Under the pieces are notes generated by a model, which ran no database searches, was not told the origin of the DNA, and saw only the letters and a list, made by a program, of their open reading frames with translations. A stretch of 64,000 bases of DNA from Prevotella melaninogenica. GTDB lineage: Bacteria > Bacteroidota > Bacteroidia > Bacteroidales > Bacteroidaceae. Each line of letters starts with the position of its first letter. The stretch's first letter is position 1. The stretch is taken from NCBI RefSeq assembly GCF_003609775.1, contig NZ_AP018049.1, positions 558,001 through 622,000 on the forward strand. Direction: 5' to 3'. Of the stretch, positions 25,832 through 35,885 are shown piece by piece. A program made the translations under genes and the position numbers.

Positions 25832-26545
25832 ATGATTATGTATAAATCAATCATAAACTTCTTCGCTATCGGTGTCGTTGCACTGTCGTTGACAGCGTGT
25901 TCAAACGATGAATACAAAGGCGAATATTCAAAGGATGGTACTTATGAAGGAGGAAATCAGGTTTATTTCGACCTCACAAATGCTTCTGACACATTATATA
26001 ACTATTCGTTCGGAACACAGCCAGTCAGCGTGACTACTGAAACTGTTACAGTAAAGGTAAAACTTGCTGGAGTAAGAAAGTCACAGGATCAGCATTATAA
26101 GGTTGTTGTTGATCCAAGCAGTACTGCGAAGTCTGGTGTACATTATGAGGCAATCAATAGTGATCAAGTAATCCCAGCTGATAGCCTTGCATCAAGTTTT
26201 CGTGTAGTACTCTTACGTCAGAATCTTAGTGATACAAGGAACGATAGTATTCGACTTGTTTTGCGTTTAGAGGCAACTGACGACCTTGGTGTTCGTTTCC
26301 CTAATGCAATTAAGAGAACGATTACGTTTGACAACGTACTTGAGAAGCCTTATTGGTGGGATAATCCTACGTTGCAGGCTATGGGTCTTCCAGCTTATAC
26401 ACCAGCTAAGTTCCGTTATCTCTTAAGTTTGTATAACTCAGATTTAAGTGAACTTGAGTCAGCAATACGTAACAACAGAAAGTGGACACAGCTCTATCGA
26501 AATATTCAGAAGCTGAAAGCTTACTTTGCTGCTAATCCAGAGTAG
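25832..26545 (+). CDS. DUF4843 lipoprotein
   Basis: 237 residues; lipobox SLTA-C23. One compact beta-rich domain (VYFDLTNASDTLYNYSFG at ~50, VTVKVKLAGV, YKVVVDPSSTAKSGVHYEAI, ADSLASSFRVVLLR) followed by a helical end ending YFAANPE. It matches the DUF4843 family found beside SusC/SusD pairs of Bacteroidota; presumed accessory surface glycan- or peptide-binding lipoprotein. ATG 25838 is an alternative start. Confidence 0.8.
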   Translation: MIMYKSIINFFAIGVVALSLTACSNDEYKGEYSKDGTYEGGNQVYFDLTNASDTLYNYSFGTQPVSVTTETVTVKVKLAGVRKSQDQHYKVVVDPSSTAKSGVHYEAINSDQVIPADSLASSFRVVLLRQNLSDTRNDSIRLVLRLEATDDLGVRFPNAIKRTITFDNVLEKPYWWDNPTLQAMGLPAYTPAKFRYLLSLYNSDLSELESAIRNNRKWTQLYRNIQKLKAYFAANPE

Positions 26546-26586
26546 TCAGGTTCATAGGCATAACCATTAATATAATTGCACGAATT

Positions 26587-28014
26587 ATGGTAAAGAAATA
26601 TTTATATATCTTAGCTGCTACAGCTCTTACCTTCTCTTCTTGTATTAAGGATGATTCAACAGAAGGAGGCGATGGAGTATCTGTAATCAGTTTGCAGACA
26701 CCTTTGAACAGCAGCTACACGCTCAATCAGGGTGATACATTGAAGATTACTCCAACAGTATTGCAGAGCAATGGAAAGCAGAAGCTCACTTACGAATGGG
26801 AGATTAATCATAAGTTGGTTTCAAGTGATACTGCACTTGTTTATCCTATTCAGAGTTCTGGTACCTATGCTGGACGTCTTCGTCTAAGCAATGGTCAAAA
26901 TATTCAGATTTATGAGTTCAATGTGAATGTTGAGTATGCTTATACAAAGGGTGTTTATCTCTTGGCTGAAAACAACAGCAAGGCTATCCTTTCATACGTA
27001 CCAACAGAGGATGTTGATAAGAGCTTCCACCTTGACGTATTGGCTCCAAACAACCCTAACATTAACTTTGGAACACCTTGCTCAATGGCATGGAATAAGA
27101 CTATCGGTGGTCAGGCAAATAATGTTCTCATTATTGCAGCAGGCAATCCATCAACACTTTATCAGCTTGATGGCTATGAGATGTTGTCACTCTTCCAGAC
27201 TCCAGTTGGTGAGAAGGTGATACAGGTAGAGGCTAACTCTGATCCAGGTTCACCAAAGACAATGGCTATCACAAAGAATAACTTGTATTCATTGGGTCTG
27301 AACACAACCAACTTGATTTCACAGACTTCACGTTTCACAAGTTCTACTGGTGGTTCAGTTACATTTGCAAACTGCATGACTCCATGGTGGAGAGATGACC
27401 TCTTCTATGCACATGGCGATGCTTACTTTGACAATGCACGTGGTTCTTTGTTGGCAATGGCTATTGAGAATACATCTGTTCCAGCAGAAATCTTGAAGGG
27501 AACCTTCACTGGTGATACATTGGTAGGTATGGGTAGTGTTAACAAGCAGCGTAACCTTGCTTTGATTACTAATCAGACAAGCACTGGTATGTTCTACTTT
27601 ACATATATCTTCCCAGGCTATTACTCTTCAACAGCAGATAAGAGAATTGCAGCTAATGTACTTTATCGTGTTGCAATGCCTTCTACCTCAGGTATCGCTA
27701 ACGGTTCTGTAGTACGCTCTGCTCGCAGCAAGAACATTGTTTATTACACCAATGGCAATGCTGTCTATGCACATAACGTACTTGCAAATAGTAACTTCCC
27801 AACTGCAGCACTGTTCACAGTGGGTAACAGTTCTGAGACAATTGTCGATATGGCTTTCTCAGATGATGATAATCTCATTTATGTTGCTACAAATGATGCT
27901 TCGGCTTCTATGCCAGGTAGTCTTTACTGTTATGATACACAGACTAACTCACTGCGCTGGTCTAAGCAGAATATTACAGGACGCATTGTGAAGGCATTAT
28001 TCAGAAATAAATAA
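26587..28014 (+). CDS. PKD-like family lipoprotein
   Basis: 475 residues; lipobox FSS-C19. N-terminal Ig/PKD-like domain (about 30-120: TLKITPTVLQSNGKQKLTYEWEINHK) then a beta-propeller-like remainder (120-475) with repeated short blades such as GVYLLAENNSKAILSYV and NLIYVATNDA, SLYCYDTQTNSLRW. This is the family usually named PKD-like lipoprotein in SusCD-DUF4843 operons. Probable surface-exposed partner of the transporter; function unknown. Confidence 0.78.
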   Translation: MVKKYLYILAATALTFSSCIKDDSTEGGDGVSVISLQTPLNSSYTLNQGDTLKITPTVLQSNGKQKLTYEWEINHKLVSSDTALVYPIQSSGTYAGRLRLSNGQNIQIYEFNVNVEYAYTKGVYLLAENNSKAILSYVPTEDVDKSFHLDVLAPNNPNINFGTPCSMAWNKTIGGQANNVLIIAAGNPSTLYQLDGYEMLSLFQTPVGEKVIQVEANSDPGSPKTMAITKNNLYSLGLNTTNLISQTSRFTSSTGGSVTFANCMTPWWRDDLFYAHGDAYFDNARGSLLAMAIENTSVPAEILKGTFTGDTLVGMGSVNKQRNLALITNQTSTGMFYFTYIFPGYYSSTADKRIAANVLYRVAMPSTSGIANGSVVRSARSKNIVYYTNGNAVYAHNVLANSNFPTAALFTVGNSSETIVDMAFSDDDNLIYVATNDASASMPGSLYCYDTQTNSLRWSKQNITGRIVKALFRNK

Positions 28015-28021
28015 CTTACAA

Positions 28022-30571
28022 ATGATAAGAATGAATTTCTCATTTAAGAACTCTGTACTTGGAGGGGCATTATTGCTCCTCCTTGTATTGCAAAGTACTG
28101 TTGCAAAAGCTGATGATGACAAGTCAAAGTCTAAACCAAAGAAGGAGACGAAGTATGACCGCCTCTTCAAGGATAGAAAGACAGAGACAGCACGCAGTAT
28201 GTTTATTACTGTTCATAAGCTTGACAACAAGATTTATTTTGAGTTGCCACGTACTTTGTTGAAGAAGCAAATGATGCTTGGTGGAGCGATTACCTCAACA
28301 ACCGACGCATCTACAGTTACTGTTGGTTCAACAAGTTCTAATCCTGTGTTGTTCTATTTTGACATACAGGATAGCTCTGTGGTGATGAAGACTCCAAACA
28401 ATGTTCTTTTCAAGGAGAATGCAAACTCTGCTGACCTTGATGCGGCATTGGCTCTGAACTATCGTGATGGTATTTGGCAGGGCTTTAACATTATGGCTTA
28501 TAACAACGACAGCTCTGCAGTTGTCTTTGATGTAACCTCTTTGATGGGTAAGCCAAATAACCTCATTTCTGTTATGCCTACAAAGAATGGTAACTATAGC
28601 ATCAAGGCTACTCCAAAGTCTGAACTTTCGTTCATTCGCGGCATAAAGAGTTTTGATACAAACGTTATTGTTAATAATGACTTCACTTATGGTGTGTCTA
28701 CTTCTTTGATGTCTATGCCTATCGGTGGCGAGCGTCCTACAACTGTTGGTGTTAGTTATAGCGTAGCGCTTGTGTCAGAGTCTGCAATGCGTCCACGTAT
28801 TATGGACTCACGCATCGGTGTGAATTATTCTGCTCGTTTGGGTATACCACAGGAGGGAACTGGTACAAAGCGTATCTTCTTCTCTCATCGTTGGAACCTT
28901 GTACCAAAGGATAAGAAGGCTTATGCAAAGGGTAAGTTGACTCAGCCTGCTAATCCAATCCGTTTCTATTTGGATGATACCTTCCCTGAGGCATGGAAAC
29001 AGCCAATCCGTGAGGGTGTTCTTGAGTGGAACAAGGCTTTTGAAAAGATAGGTTTTAAGAATGCTATTGAAGTAGTTGACTTCCCACAGAAGCAGGGCGA
29101 TTTTGACCCAGACAACATTCAGTATTCTTGTATTCGCTATATACCAAGTGGTTCTTCATCTGCTCCAAAGAGTGATATCCATGTCAATCCTAATACAGGT
29201 GAGATTGTGGCAGCTTCTATGTTCATCTATTCTGATGTAGAGAAGTTGTTACATAAGTGGCGTTTGATTGAAACAGGTGCTGTTGACCCATCAGTACGTA
29301 GCAATCGTTTGTCAGCTGCTAAGTTTGCTGAGGGCTTGAAGATGTTGGTTACAAAGGAAACTGGTAGTATGTTAGGACTCTTGGATAACCTTGGTGCTTC
29401 AGCTACTTATTCTACTGACTCTTTGCGTAATGCGCGTTTTACCACAACAATGGGACTTGCTCCTTCTGTTATGGATGACGTTCATTATAACTATGTTGCA
29501 CAGCCAACAGATAATGGTGTACGCCTTGCTCCAACAGGACTTGGTATGTACGACTACTTTACAATTGATTGGAACTATCGTTACTTTGATACTGACAATG
29601 TTTCAATCAATGAGGAAAAGAATACACTTGAGGCATTTGTTGACAAGAAGGTAACAAACCCACGTCTTCGTTATTATGCTGAGCGCAATGCTAAGTGGGA
29701 CCCACGCCTTGTAGCTGGTGCACTTGGTAACGATATGATTGCGAGTGCAAACCTTGCAAATAAGAACTATACTATTGTTGAGAACAATCTCTCTAAGTGG
29801 ATTAGGAACGATGAGGACACTCGTATCAAGGAGCAATTGTATCTTCAGATCTCACAGAATCGTTACTCTTTGTTTAAGCAGGTGTTGAGTAATGTTGGTG
29901 GTATGTATCTCAACAATATGAAGATTTCAGCAGGAGTACCACAGTATCAGGTTGTTTCTAAGGATCTTCAGCGTCGTTCACTCTTGTGGTGTTTGCAGGA
30001 GGCGATGAGCTTCAAGAAGTATGCTAACCGTGACTTCGAGCGTAAGGGTTACTTGGCAGTAAGCTATTATGACCAGAGTTTGGAGTTTATGGGTTACGAT
30101 TTGATGGCAGCACGTATGCGTGTAGCTATCACTTCTTACTTGAACCCAAACAGTTACACACAGAAGGAGTACTTTGATGATATGTACAATACGCTCTTTA
30201 AGAGTGTTGCTGAGATGCGCGCACCTTCTCAGGGCGAGCGTGTTTTGCAGCGTGCATTTATGAGTCAGGCACAGAGTGTTGTCTCTAAGGCTACTGGTAA
30301 CGGTGGCTCAGGTGGTGGCTCTGGTTCAAGTATGGCTTTGAAGGGTGATGACCTCGGTGCTACTCCGGGCTTTGGTGACCCTTCTCAGAATCTTGCTCCA
30401 GCTGTTGATATCACCCTCGCAGACAATTCAGAGCTTTACTTCTACAACTGTCTTTTGAAGTTGAGAACTGCTTTGGAGAAGTGTTTGAAGGCTAATTTGC
30501 CACTTGAAGCGCGTACACACTACGAGATGATGCTCTTCAAAATCAATAAGACAATGGAGGTGAAGAAATGA
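28022..30571 (+). CDS. Zinc-metalloprotease paralogue lacking all zinc ligands (pseudoenzyme)
   Basis: 849 residues with signal peptide (1-30). Same layout as the next gene: N-terminal DUF5118/DUF5117-type domains (about 45-300) and a metzincin-like domain followed by a helical C-terminus. Where the paralogue has HExxHxxGxxH this protein reads KETGSMLGLLD at residues 445-455: His to Lys445, His to Ser449, His to Asp455, while Glu446 and the framework LGL are kept. The Met-turn is SVMDD instead of SIMDY. The frame is intact over 2.5 kb and the flanks align well (STDSLRNARF, NYVAQPTDNGV), so it is a conserved non-catalytic protein rather than debris. Its stop overlaps the active copy by 4 bp. 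A Gly/Ser-rich insert lies near residues 760-775. Confidence 0.85.
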   Translation: MIRMNFSFKNSVLGGALLLLLVLQSTVAKADDDKSKSKPKKETKYDRLFKDRKTETARSMFITVHKLDNKIYFELPRTLLKKQMMLGGAITSTTDASTVTVGSTSSNPVLFYFDIQDSSVVMKTPNNVLFKENANSADLDAALALNYRDGIWQGFNIMAYNNDSSAVVFDVTSLMGKPNNLISVMPTKNGNYSIKATPKSELSFIRGIKSFDTNVIVNNDFTYGVSTSLMSMPIGGERPTTVGVSYSVALVSESAMRPRIMDSRIGVNYSARLGIPQEGTGTKRIFFSHRWNLVPKDKKAYAKGKLTQPANPIRFYLDDTFPEAWKQPIREGVLEWNKAFEKIGFKNAIEVVDFPQKQGDFDPDNIQYSCIRYIPSGSSSAPKSDIHVNPNTGEIVAASMFIYSDVEKLLHKWRLIETGAVDPSVRSNRLSAAKFAEGLKMLVTKETGSMLGLLDNLGASATYSTDSLRNARFTTTMGLAPSVMDDVHYNYVAQPTDNGVRLAPTGLGMYDYFTIDWNYRYFDTDNVSINEEKNTLEAFVDKKVTNPRLRYYAERNAKWDPRLVAGALGNDMIASANLANKNYTIVENNLSKWIRNDEDTRIKEQLYLQISQNRYSLFKQVLSNVGGMYLNNMKISAGVPQYQVVSKDLQRRSLLWCLQEAMSFKKYANRDFERKGYLAVSYYDQSLEFMGYDLMAARMRVAITSYLNPNSYTQKEYFDDMYNTLFKSVAEMRAPSQGERVLQRAFMSQAQSVVSKATGNGGSGGGSGSSMALKGDDLGATPGFGDPSQNLAPAVDITLADNSELYFYNCLLKLRTALEKCLKANLPLEARTHYEMMLFKINKTMEVKK

Positions 30572-33111
30572 AAAAGACTTCATTTTTATCAATGAAATCG
30601 GTTCATGTAACCATACTGGCAGTGGGATTCTTCAGTCTTTCACTGTCAGCACAGGCTTTCCCTTTCTTTAAGAAGAAGAAAAAGAAGGCTACAACCACTA
30701 CCTCTGTGGTGAAGAAAGATGCCTATGAGCGTATTCTAACCGAAGAGAAGACGGATTCTGCAAAGGGACCATTTGTTTCGTTCTATAGAACAGGTGAGAA
30801 ACTCCTCATGGAGTTGCCACCTTCTTCTATCGGTCGTGATATGCTTATTGGTGCAACGATTTCATCTGTATCAAGCCCACAGTTTGCAGAGGTAGGTACT
30901 CGTGCTGGTTCTGTTTCACACGTTCGTTTTGTAGAGAAAGATAGCTCTATCGTTATGCAGGCAATCAATTCAGAGTTGCTCGATGCACTACCAACGGACA
31001 AGGCAAAGCAGGCACAGGCTACGAACTATCGTAACCTTGACTTCTATAGCTTTCCTATCAAGGCAAGAAACAAGAAGACTGGTGGTATTCTTTTTGATGT
31101 TTCCTCTTTCTTCTTGAGAGAGAGCAAGTACTTCCCAGTTATCGCAAAGGTAGCTGGTCCATATCGTGTGGATGCTGACTTAAAGCCAGAGTGGATTAAG
31201 GTAACTTCTTTGAAGTCGTTTGCAAACAATGCTTGTATCTCGATGGAGCGCAACTATGTTACCAACATGAGTGGTAATAGTGGCAATGTTGCTATTAGTA
31301 ATCATCCAGTTTCTGTTGGTGTACAGTTTACTTTGGCTCTCTTACCAGAGGATAAGATGATTCCTCGTCTAAGTGATACTCGTCTTGGCTACTTCCTTAC
31401 ACCGAAGTCTATCGTCAATGACAGTCTTATCGACCATGCAAGCTTTATCAATCGTTGGCGTTTAGAGCCTAAGGATCCAGCAGCTTACTTTGCTGGTCAA
31501 CTTAGCGAGCCTGTAAAACCTATTGTGTTCTATATCGATAATGCGTTCCCTGAAAAGTGGAAGCCTGCGATAAGACAAGCTGTTCTAAGATGGAATAAGG
31601 CTTTCGAGCGTATCGGTTTCAAGAATGTGATGCAGGCTGTGGACTTCCCAACCAATGATCCTAATTTCGATCCAGATAACTTCTTGTATTCTACTATTCG
31701 TTATCTACCTACTGCGACAGAGAATGCAATGGGTCCTTCATGGGTTGATCCACGTACAGGTGAGATTATCACAGCGACCGTATTGGTTTATAATGACGTT
31801 GTGAATGTTATCAATAGCTGGCGATTTATTCAGACATCACAGATTGATCCTGCTGCACGTACATTGGATATGCCTGACAGTCTTTTGCTACCATCACTCG
31901 AATACATTGTGACACATGAGGTAGGACATACACTCGGCTTGATGCACAATATGGCTTCATCGGCTGCAATCCCAACTGATTCGCTTCGTTCTGCAAGCTT
32001 TACACAGAAGTATGGTACAACAGCATCTATTATGGACTATGCTCGTTTCAACTATGTTGCACAGCCAACAGACAAGGGCGTGTCACTGACTCCTCCTGAG
32101 TTGGGTGTCTATGATAACTATGCTATCGAGTGGGGATATCGTGTTTTCCCTAACTCAAAGACTTTCCGAGATGACGTGAAGCCATTGATGGCACTCGTAG
32201 AGTCTCATGCGCACGATCCAATGTATCGTTACGTACTTCAGCAATCACGCTATCGTTATGACCCAACTGCCATTGAGGAGGACCTCGGTGACGATGCTGT
32301 GAAGTCAAGTACATACGGCCTTAAGAACCTTGAGTATATTCTCAGTCACTTCGATGAGTGGATTCCGGATGGTGCTGATGGCACCCGTAAGGCAAAACTC
32401 TATCGTCAGATTGTCTCACAGGCATACGGTTACGTTCGTAATGTTTATCCTATCATTGGCGGTATCAAACTGAATCAGAGTACTGAGTCTTCAGGCATAC
32501 CTCGTTATGAGGTGATGCCTAAGGAGAAACAACGTGCTGCTGCGATGTGGTTGTTACAGGAAGCACGCAAGTTTGGCAAGCGTGGTGTTGAGAGTATCGA
32601 GAATCGTCTACCTCAGATTAACTCTCATCCTTACAAGACATTGGCAGGTGGTATTCAGGAAATGGCTCTTTCTGCAACCGCGCGTTTAGCATTGAGCTAT
32701 TATGCTGACTCTACTTCTTATTCTCCATTGGAGTATTGCGAAGACACGTATAATAATGTTTGGGCTAAGACAATCGCTGGTGATGAGAATCTTGACGATG
32801 ATGATATCGCCATGCAGCAACTCTATGTTGAACGTTTGAAGGCTAACATTGTTGAGGTTAGACAGGTTGGTAAGGTGCGTAGCTTGCGTGATGACATGCA
32901 GGATGTGGCTTTCCTTGGCTTTGGTGTTGGTTATGGTGAACCAGAGACGATGTGGACAGAGACCATCGACCGCACAGCTGAATATGTGTTCCACTATGCA
33001 CAGAAACTGCAGAAACTACTTGAGGAGCGCATTAAGACAACGAAGGATACGACCGTTAAAGCTCAGTATGAGTTGATGTATGCACGTGTCCAGCGTTATA
33101 TGAATGATTAA
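30568..33111 (+). CDS. Zinc-dependent metalloprotease (DUF5117/DUF4953 family), active-site intact
   Basis: 847 residues, signal peptide ending near AQAFP. Domains as in the preceding paralogue. Complete zinc site HEVGHTLGLMH at 450-460 (His450, Glu451, His454, His460) and Met-turn SIMDY about 40 residues on. A lysine run (KKKKKK) follows the signal peptide. Located in the envelope or outside, it presumably digests the protein whose products SusC/SusD import (inference). It begins with ATGA overlapping the pseudoprotease, so both are made together and might form a heteromer. Last gene of the operon; a strong terminator follows. Confidence 0.88.
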   Translation: MKKTSFLSMKSVHVTILAVGFFSLSLSAQAFPFFKKKKKKATTTTSVVKKDAYERILTEEKTDSAKGPFVSFYRTGEKLLMELPPSSIGRDMLIGATISSVSSPQFAEVGTRAGSVSHVRFVEKDSSIVMQAINSELLDALPTDKAKQAQATNYRNLDFYSFPIKARNKKTGGILFDVSSFFLRESKYFPVIAKVAGPYRVDADLKPEWIKVTSLKSFANNACISMERNYVTNMSGNSGNVAISNHPVSVGVQFTLALLPEDKMIPRLSDTRLGYFLTPKSIVNDSLIDHASFINRWRLEPKDPAAYFAGQLSEPVKPIVFYIDNAFPEKWKPAIRQAVLRWNKAFERIGFKNVMQAVDFPTNDPNFDPDNFLYSTIRYLPTATENAMGPSWVDPRTGEIITATVLVYNDVVNVINSWRFIQTSQIDPAARTLDMPDSLLLPSLEYIVTHEVGHTLGLMHNMASSAAIPTDSLRSASFTQKYGTTASIMDYARFNYVAQPTDKGVSLTPPELGVYDNYAIEWGYRVFPNSKTFRDDVKPLMALVESHAHDPMYRYVLQQSRYRYDPTAIEEDLGDDAVKSSTYGLKNLEYILSHFDEWIPDGADGTRKAKLYRQIVSQAYGYVRNVYPIIGGIKLNQSTESSGIPRYEVMPKEKQRAAAMWLLQEARKFGKRGVESIENRLPQINSHPYKTLAGGIQEMALSATARLALSYYADSTSYSPLEYCEDTYNNVWAKTIAGDENLDDDDIAMQQLYVERLKANIVEVRQVGKVRSLRDDMQDVAFLGFGVGYGEPETMWTETIDRTAEYVFHYAQKLQKLLEERIKTTKDTTVKAQYELMYARVQRYMND

Positions 33112-33134
33112 TCTTCCGTGTTAACATACATTTC

Positions 33135-33184
33135 AGAGGGTATATCTTAGACGTTTGTATCTTGGATATACCCTCTTTCTTTTG
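33135..33184 (+). terminator. Terminator of the SusCD-protease operon
   Basis: AGAGGGTATATC (33135-33146) and GATATACCCTCT (33165-33176), perfect 12-bp stem, followed by TTTCTTTT. Confidence 0.88.
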
Positions 33185-33280
33185 CTTTTATTATTTGTTG
33201 GTTTTCAAATGATATACATTCTTGTGTAAGCATTGCTTAAGTAAGAAATTGTATTGTATCTTTTGAGTTACTTAACACTA

Positions 33281-35236
33281 TCATTTCACACTTGCTTCTA
33301 TTTCTCTTGCTCTATCTTGGGAGATACCATTTAGTTTGAGGATTTTATCTAAAAGGCGACGTTCTTTTTCTGTAATCTCTCCACCTACTATTATTTCTTT
33401 GTATTCGTTTAGATACTCTTGTTCTTCTTCTGTTAGTTGGAGTGTTGTCAAAGAATCTTCTAATTCTTTTGCTCTTTGCTCCGAGATTCCAAATTGAATA
33501 CGTATTTTGTCTAAAAGTCTTCGCTCTCTAGGTGTTATATCTCCATCTGAAAGAATCTCTTTTAATTCTGTTATATATTCATCCTCTTCTACTGTTGTTA
33601 TGTTAGAAGATGGTGTCTGAGATTTACTTGTGTTGTCTAAGAGTTGACTGATAGGTGCAAACTTTACTTTGATAGCTAATACAGCATTCTCTTGTTGTGC
33701 AAACTTTGATTCTTCAGTCTTATCTATTGCAATATCCATATCAGCATAAAGAGATTTTACTTCAGCCTTAATAGCAGATAACTCTTGTCCTTCTAACATT
33801 TGGCTTTTTTTTGTTTCAATTCTCTCTTCGTGTGAAGTAAGACATCCAGAAAGACGCTGTGAAACCAAACGTTGCCATGATGGTTCATTATCATACCAAA
33901 CCATTCCCTCTGGTATTGTTGGTTTATTGCGAGGCTCAAAAGTTTGACGTAGGCTGACAGAACGACTAAGTTCATCTATCATGTGTCTACTACGTTCAAT
34001 ATGTTGATTTGCTTTTCCATCTACCCATAGAGTCTCAACTGATCCACTATTATTTACCTTAATTCTATTATTCTGATTACTATTTGTCGAGTTTAAACAC
34101 TCAATAGAGATTTCGGTTGCTCCAAGACTTTGGGCAAGCATACAGAACTCTCTGATTCGATCTTCTACTAATTCTAACTGGTAATTTTCGAAAGGAATGT
34201 ACTTAGTTGGAGTGAGTGGGTGACCAACATATAATTGATTTGCTATGGGATGCCCCATAGGGAAGTTTATGTTAGGTAAGTTCTGTATGTTAAGTACAGC
34301 TACATGCTCTTGGTATAAATCTACGTATTTCTTGACAGGCATAATGACTTTTCTATCATTATATGGAAAAGATAGAAAATTGTCTATATAATTTTTTTCA
34401 TATAATTGGAAGTCTTTTACAGCCTTATCTTTAATTAGTAAATTGTTATCATCAGTCTGGTCGGTTGCATTTAACATTACATTTAGACAATCTTTACGGG
34501 CTTTATTGTTATTGCCTAATTCATGATGAGCACAATACAAACTATATTGTGGATAGATTATTGAATGACTAATGGATTCGACCTCACATTCCTTAATTGC
34601 AATAAGAGAATACTCAATGCTTTTTTGCCAATTTTTCATATATCCATATATGTCAGCCATCCATGAATGGAAAAGAAATTGGTATTCTTTGTGGTTTTTA
34701 ATGCATTCATCGCAAAGTTCTAAAGCTTCTGGATAGTTTTTTTGTTGGATTAGTTTTTTGTGTTTCTCGTCAATAGCCTCAAAAATATCTGATGTGGTCG
34801 TAATAACACTTTCTGACATTTTCTTGAATACACGGGCTAGCAATCTACCAATACGTGCTATATGATTTTCATCAGAATTTTTTATAAAATAGCTCATATG
34901 AAGCGGTACTTCGTCTCCTTGATTTTTAAAATGTAGACATAACTCTTGGTATGTTATATCGGTAAAACTCTCCCACCCAAAATTAAATAGCTCTGGTTTA
35001 TCATTATCTACGATACAATAGAAGCCTGCATCTGTGACAACAAGTCCTTGATCGCGCGAATTCCAGAAACCAGTATCTCTAATTAATAAAATGGTTTCAT
35101 CCTTGCTGATACCAAAGTTAGATCGAGTAGCAGCTCTGTCTTTTTCTGATATTTTAGGATAAACAAGGCAATCACTACCATTATGTTCATCTCTCATGAA
35201 TGAACATTCTCTCTTAAATAAATCAACGATACTCAT
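33281..35236 (-). CDS. Unrecognised large cytosolic protein with TPR-like middle and duplicated C-terminal domain
   Basis: 651 residues, no signal peptide or membrane span. N-terminus (about 1-115) is a beta-rich domain (TILLIRDTGFWNSRDQGLVV, GFYCIVDNDKPELFNFGWES) that could be PH-like. About 150-290 is helical with TPR character (YPEALELCDECIKN, WQKSIEYSLIAIKECE, SLYCAHHELGNNNKARKDC). The middle is unassigned. The C-terminus carries two roughly 49-residue copies (about 549-597 and 603-651), both with EYxxExKEI, the block ERRLLDKI, and GIS plus RAxEIE. Surrounding DNA is AT-rich with rare-looking codons, suggesting an accessory or acquired gene. A 72-residue gene lies 102 bp upstream on the same strand. 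Function not recognised. Confidence 0.75.
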   Translation of the reverse strand: MSIVDLFKRECSFMRDEHNGSDCLVYPKISEKDRAATRSNFGISKDETILLIRDTGFWNSRDQGLVVTDAGFYCIVDNDKPELFNFGWESFTDITYQELCLHFKNQGDEVPLHMSYFIKNSDENHIARIGRLLARVFKKMSESVITTTSDIFEAIDEKHKKLIQQKNYPEALELCDECIKNHKEYQFLFHSWMADIYGYMKNWQKSIEYSLIAIKECEVESISHSIIYPQYSLYCAHHELGNNNKARKDCLNVMLNATDQTDDNNLLIKDKAVKDFQLYEKNYIDNFLSFPYNDRKVIMPVKKYVDLYQEHVAVLNIQNLPNINFPMGHPIANQLYVGHPLTPTKYIPFENYQLELVEDRIREFCMLAQSLGATEISIECLNSTNSNQNNRIKVNNSGSVETLWVDGKANQHIERSRHMIDELSRSVSLRQTFEPRNKPTIPEGMVWYDNEPSWQRLVSQRLSGCLTSHEERIETKKSQMLEGQELSAIKAEVKSLYADMDIAIDKTEESKFAQQENAVLAIKVKFAPISQLLDNTSKSQTPSSNITTVEEDEYITELKEILSDGDITPRERRLLDKIRIQFGISEQRAKELEDSLTTLQLTEEEQEYLNEYKEIIVGGEITEKERRLLDKILKLNGISQDRAREIEASVK

Positions 35237-35337
35237 AGGGCTTTATTTAAATTAGTTTGTTGTTTGTAAGTCTAATATTCTTTTGTCTTAATTAAGTAAT
35301 TAGATGTCTTTATACTCTATGTATGAATAGCCTTTTT

Positions 35338-35556
35338 CTATATTTTTATTACCTCTAATTCTGTGGTGTTCAGGCATCCAGCCTTTTTGATATCAATACC
35401 ATAAATGCGGTGGAATGCATCAATTACAGGCTGTCCTCCATTTGTGGTAACAGGATTGCTCATACTTTGTGTAATTACTTCTACTTGCATACCTGGTTCT
35501 ATGCGAATACCATTTACATTTTTTGTATGCTTGGTCCTAATAATAAAATGTGCCAT
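35338..35556 (-). CDS. Small conserved-looking protein (DUF6140-like)
   Basis: 72 residues, soluble, beta-rich (MAHFIIRTKHTKNVNGIRIEPG, VEVITQSMSNPV, DAFHRIYGIDIKKAGCLN). It resembles the short DUF6140 family of Bacteroidales from memory; moderate certainty. It probably forms a unit with the 651-residue gene downstream. Confidence 0.6.
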   Translation of the reverse strand: MAHFIIRTKHTKNVNGIRIEPGMQVEVITQSMSNPVTTNGGQPVIDAFHRIYGIDIKKAGCLNTTELEVIKI

Positions 35557-35885
35557 ATCAATTTTTTGTTATTTTAGGTTGCCAATGAAGTCCTAATTTG
35601 GCTTATAGTTATTTATCTGTTTAGAAAAGCATGGACCTCTATTCTTTCTCCTCGTGTATTAGTTATTCTGAAATAATTATAGGGGAAATGAGAGGTTAGT
35701 TGTACATAATATGTAAATAGAATATCCATTTGAGGTTGTTATATTTTACATATTTGGTAGTTCTATTCTCGGTTTACGCTACTATAATTTTGCAGAATGT
35801 CTAATATAAAAGTTCATGGTAATATGCCCTTCCTAATGTTTTTAATTTCTTTGTAATGAATCGAGATTATTTAATTAATATGTAG

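Noticed and set aside
28022..33111. One protease gene split by a frameshift
   Set aside because: Each frame encodes a full-length protein with its own signal peptide; the 4-bp ATGA overlap is normal coupling.
20744..33111. Polysaccharide utilisation locus
   Set aside because: SusC/SusD are present, but no glycoside hydrolase, lyase or hybrid two-component regulator accompanies them.
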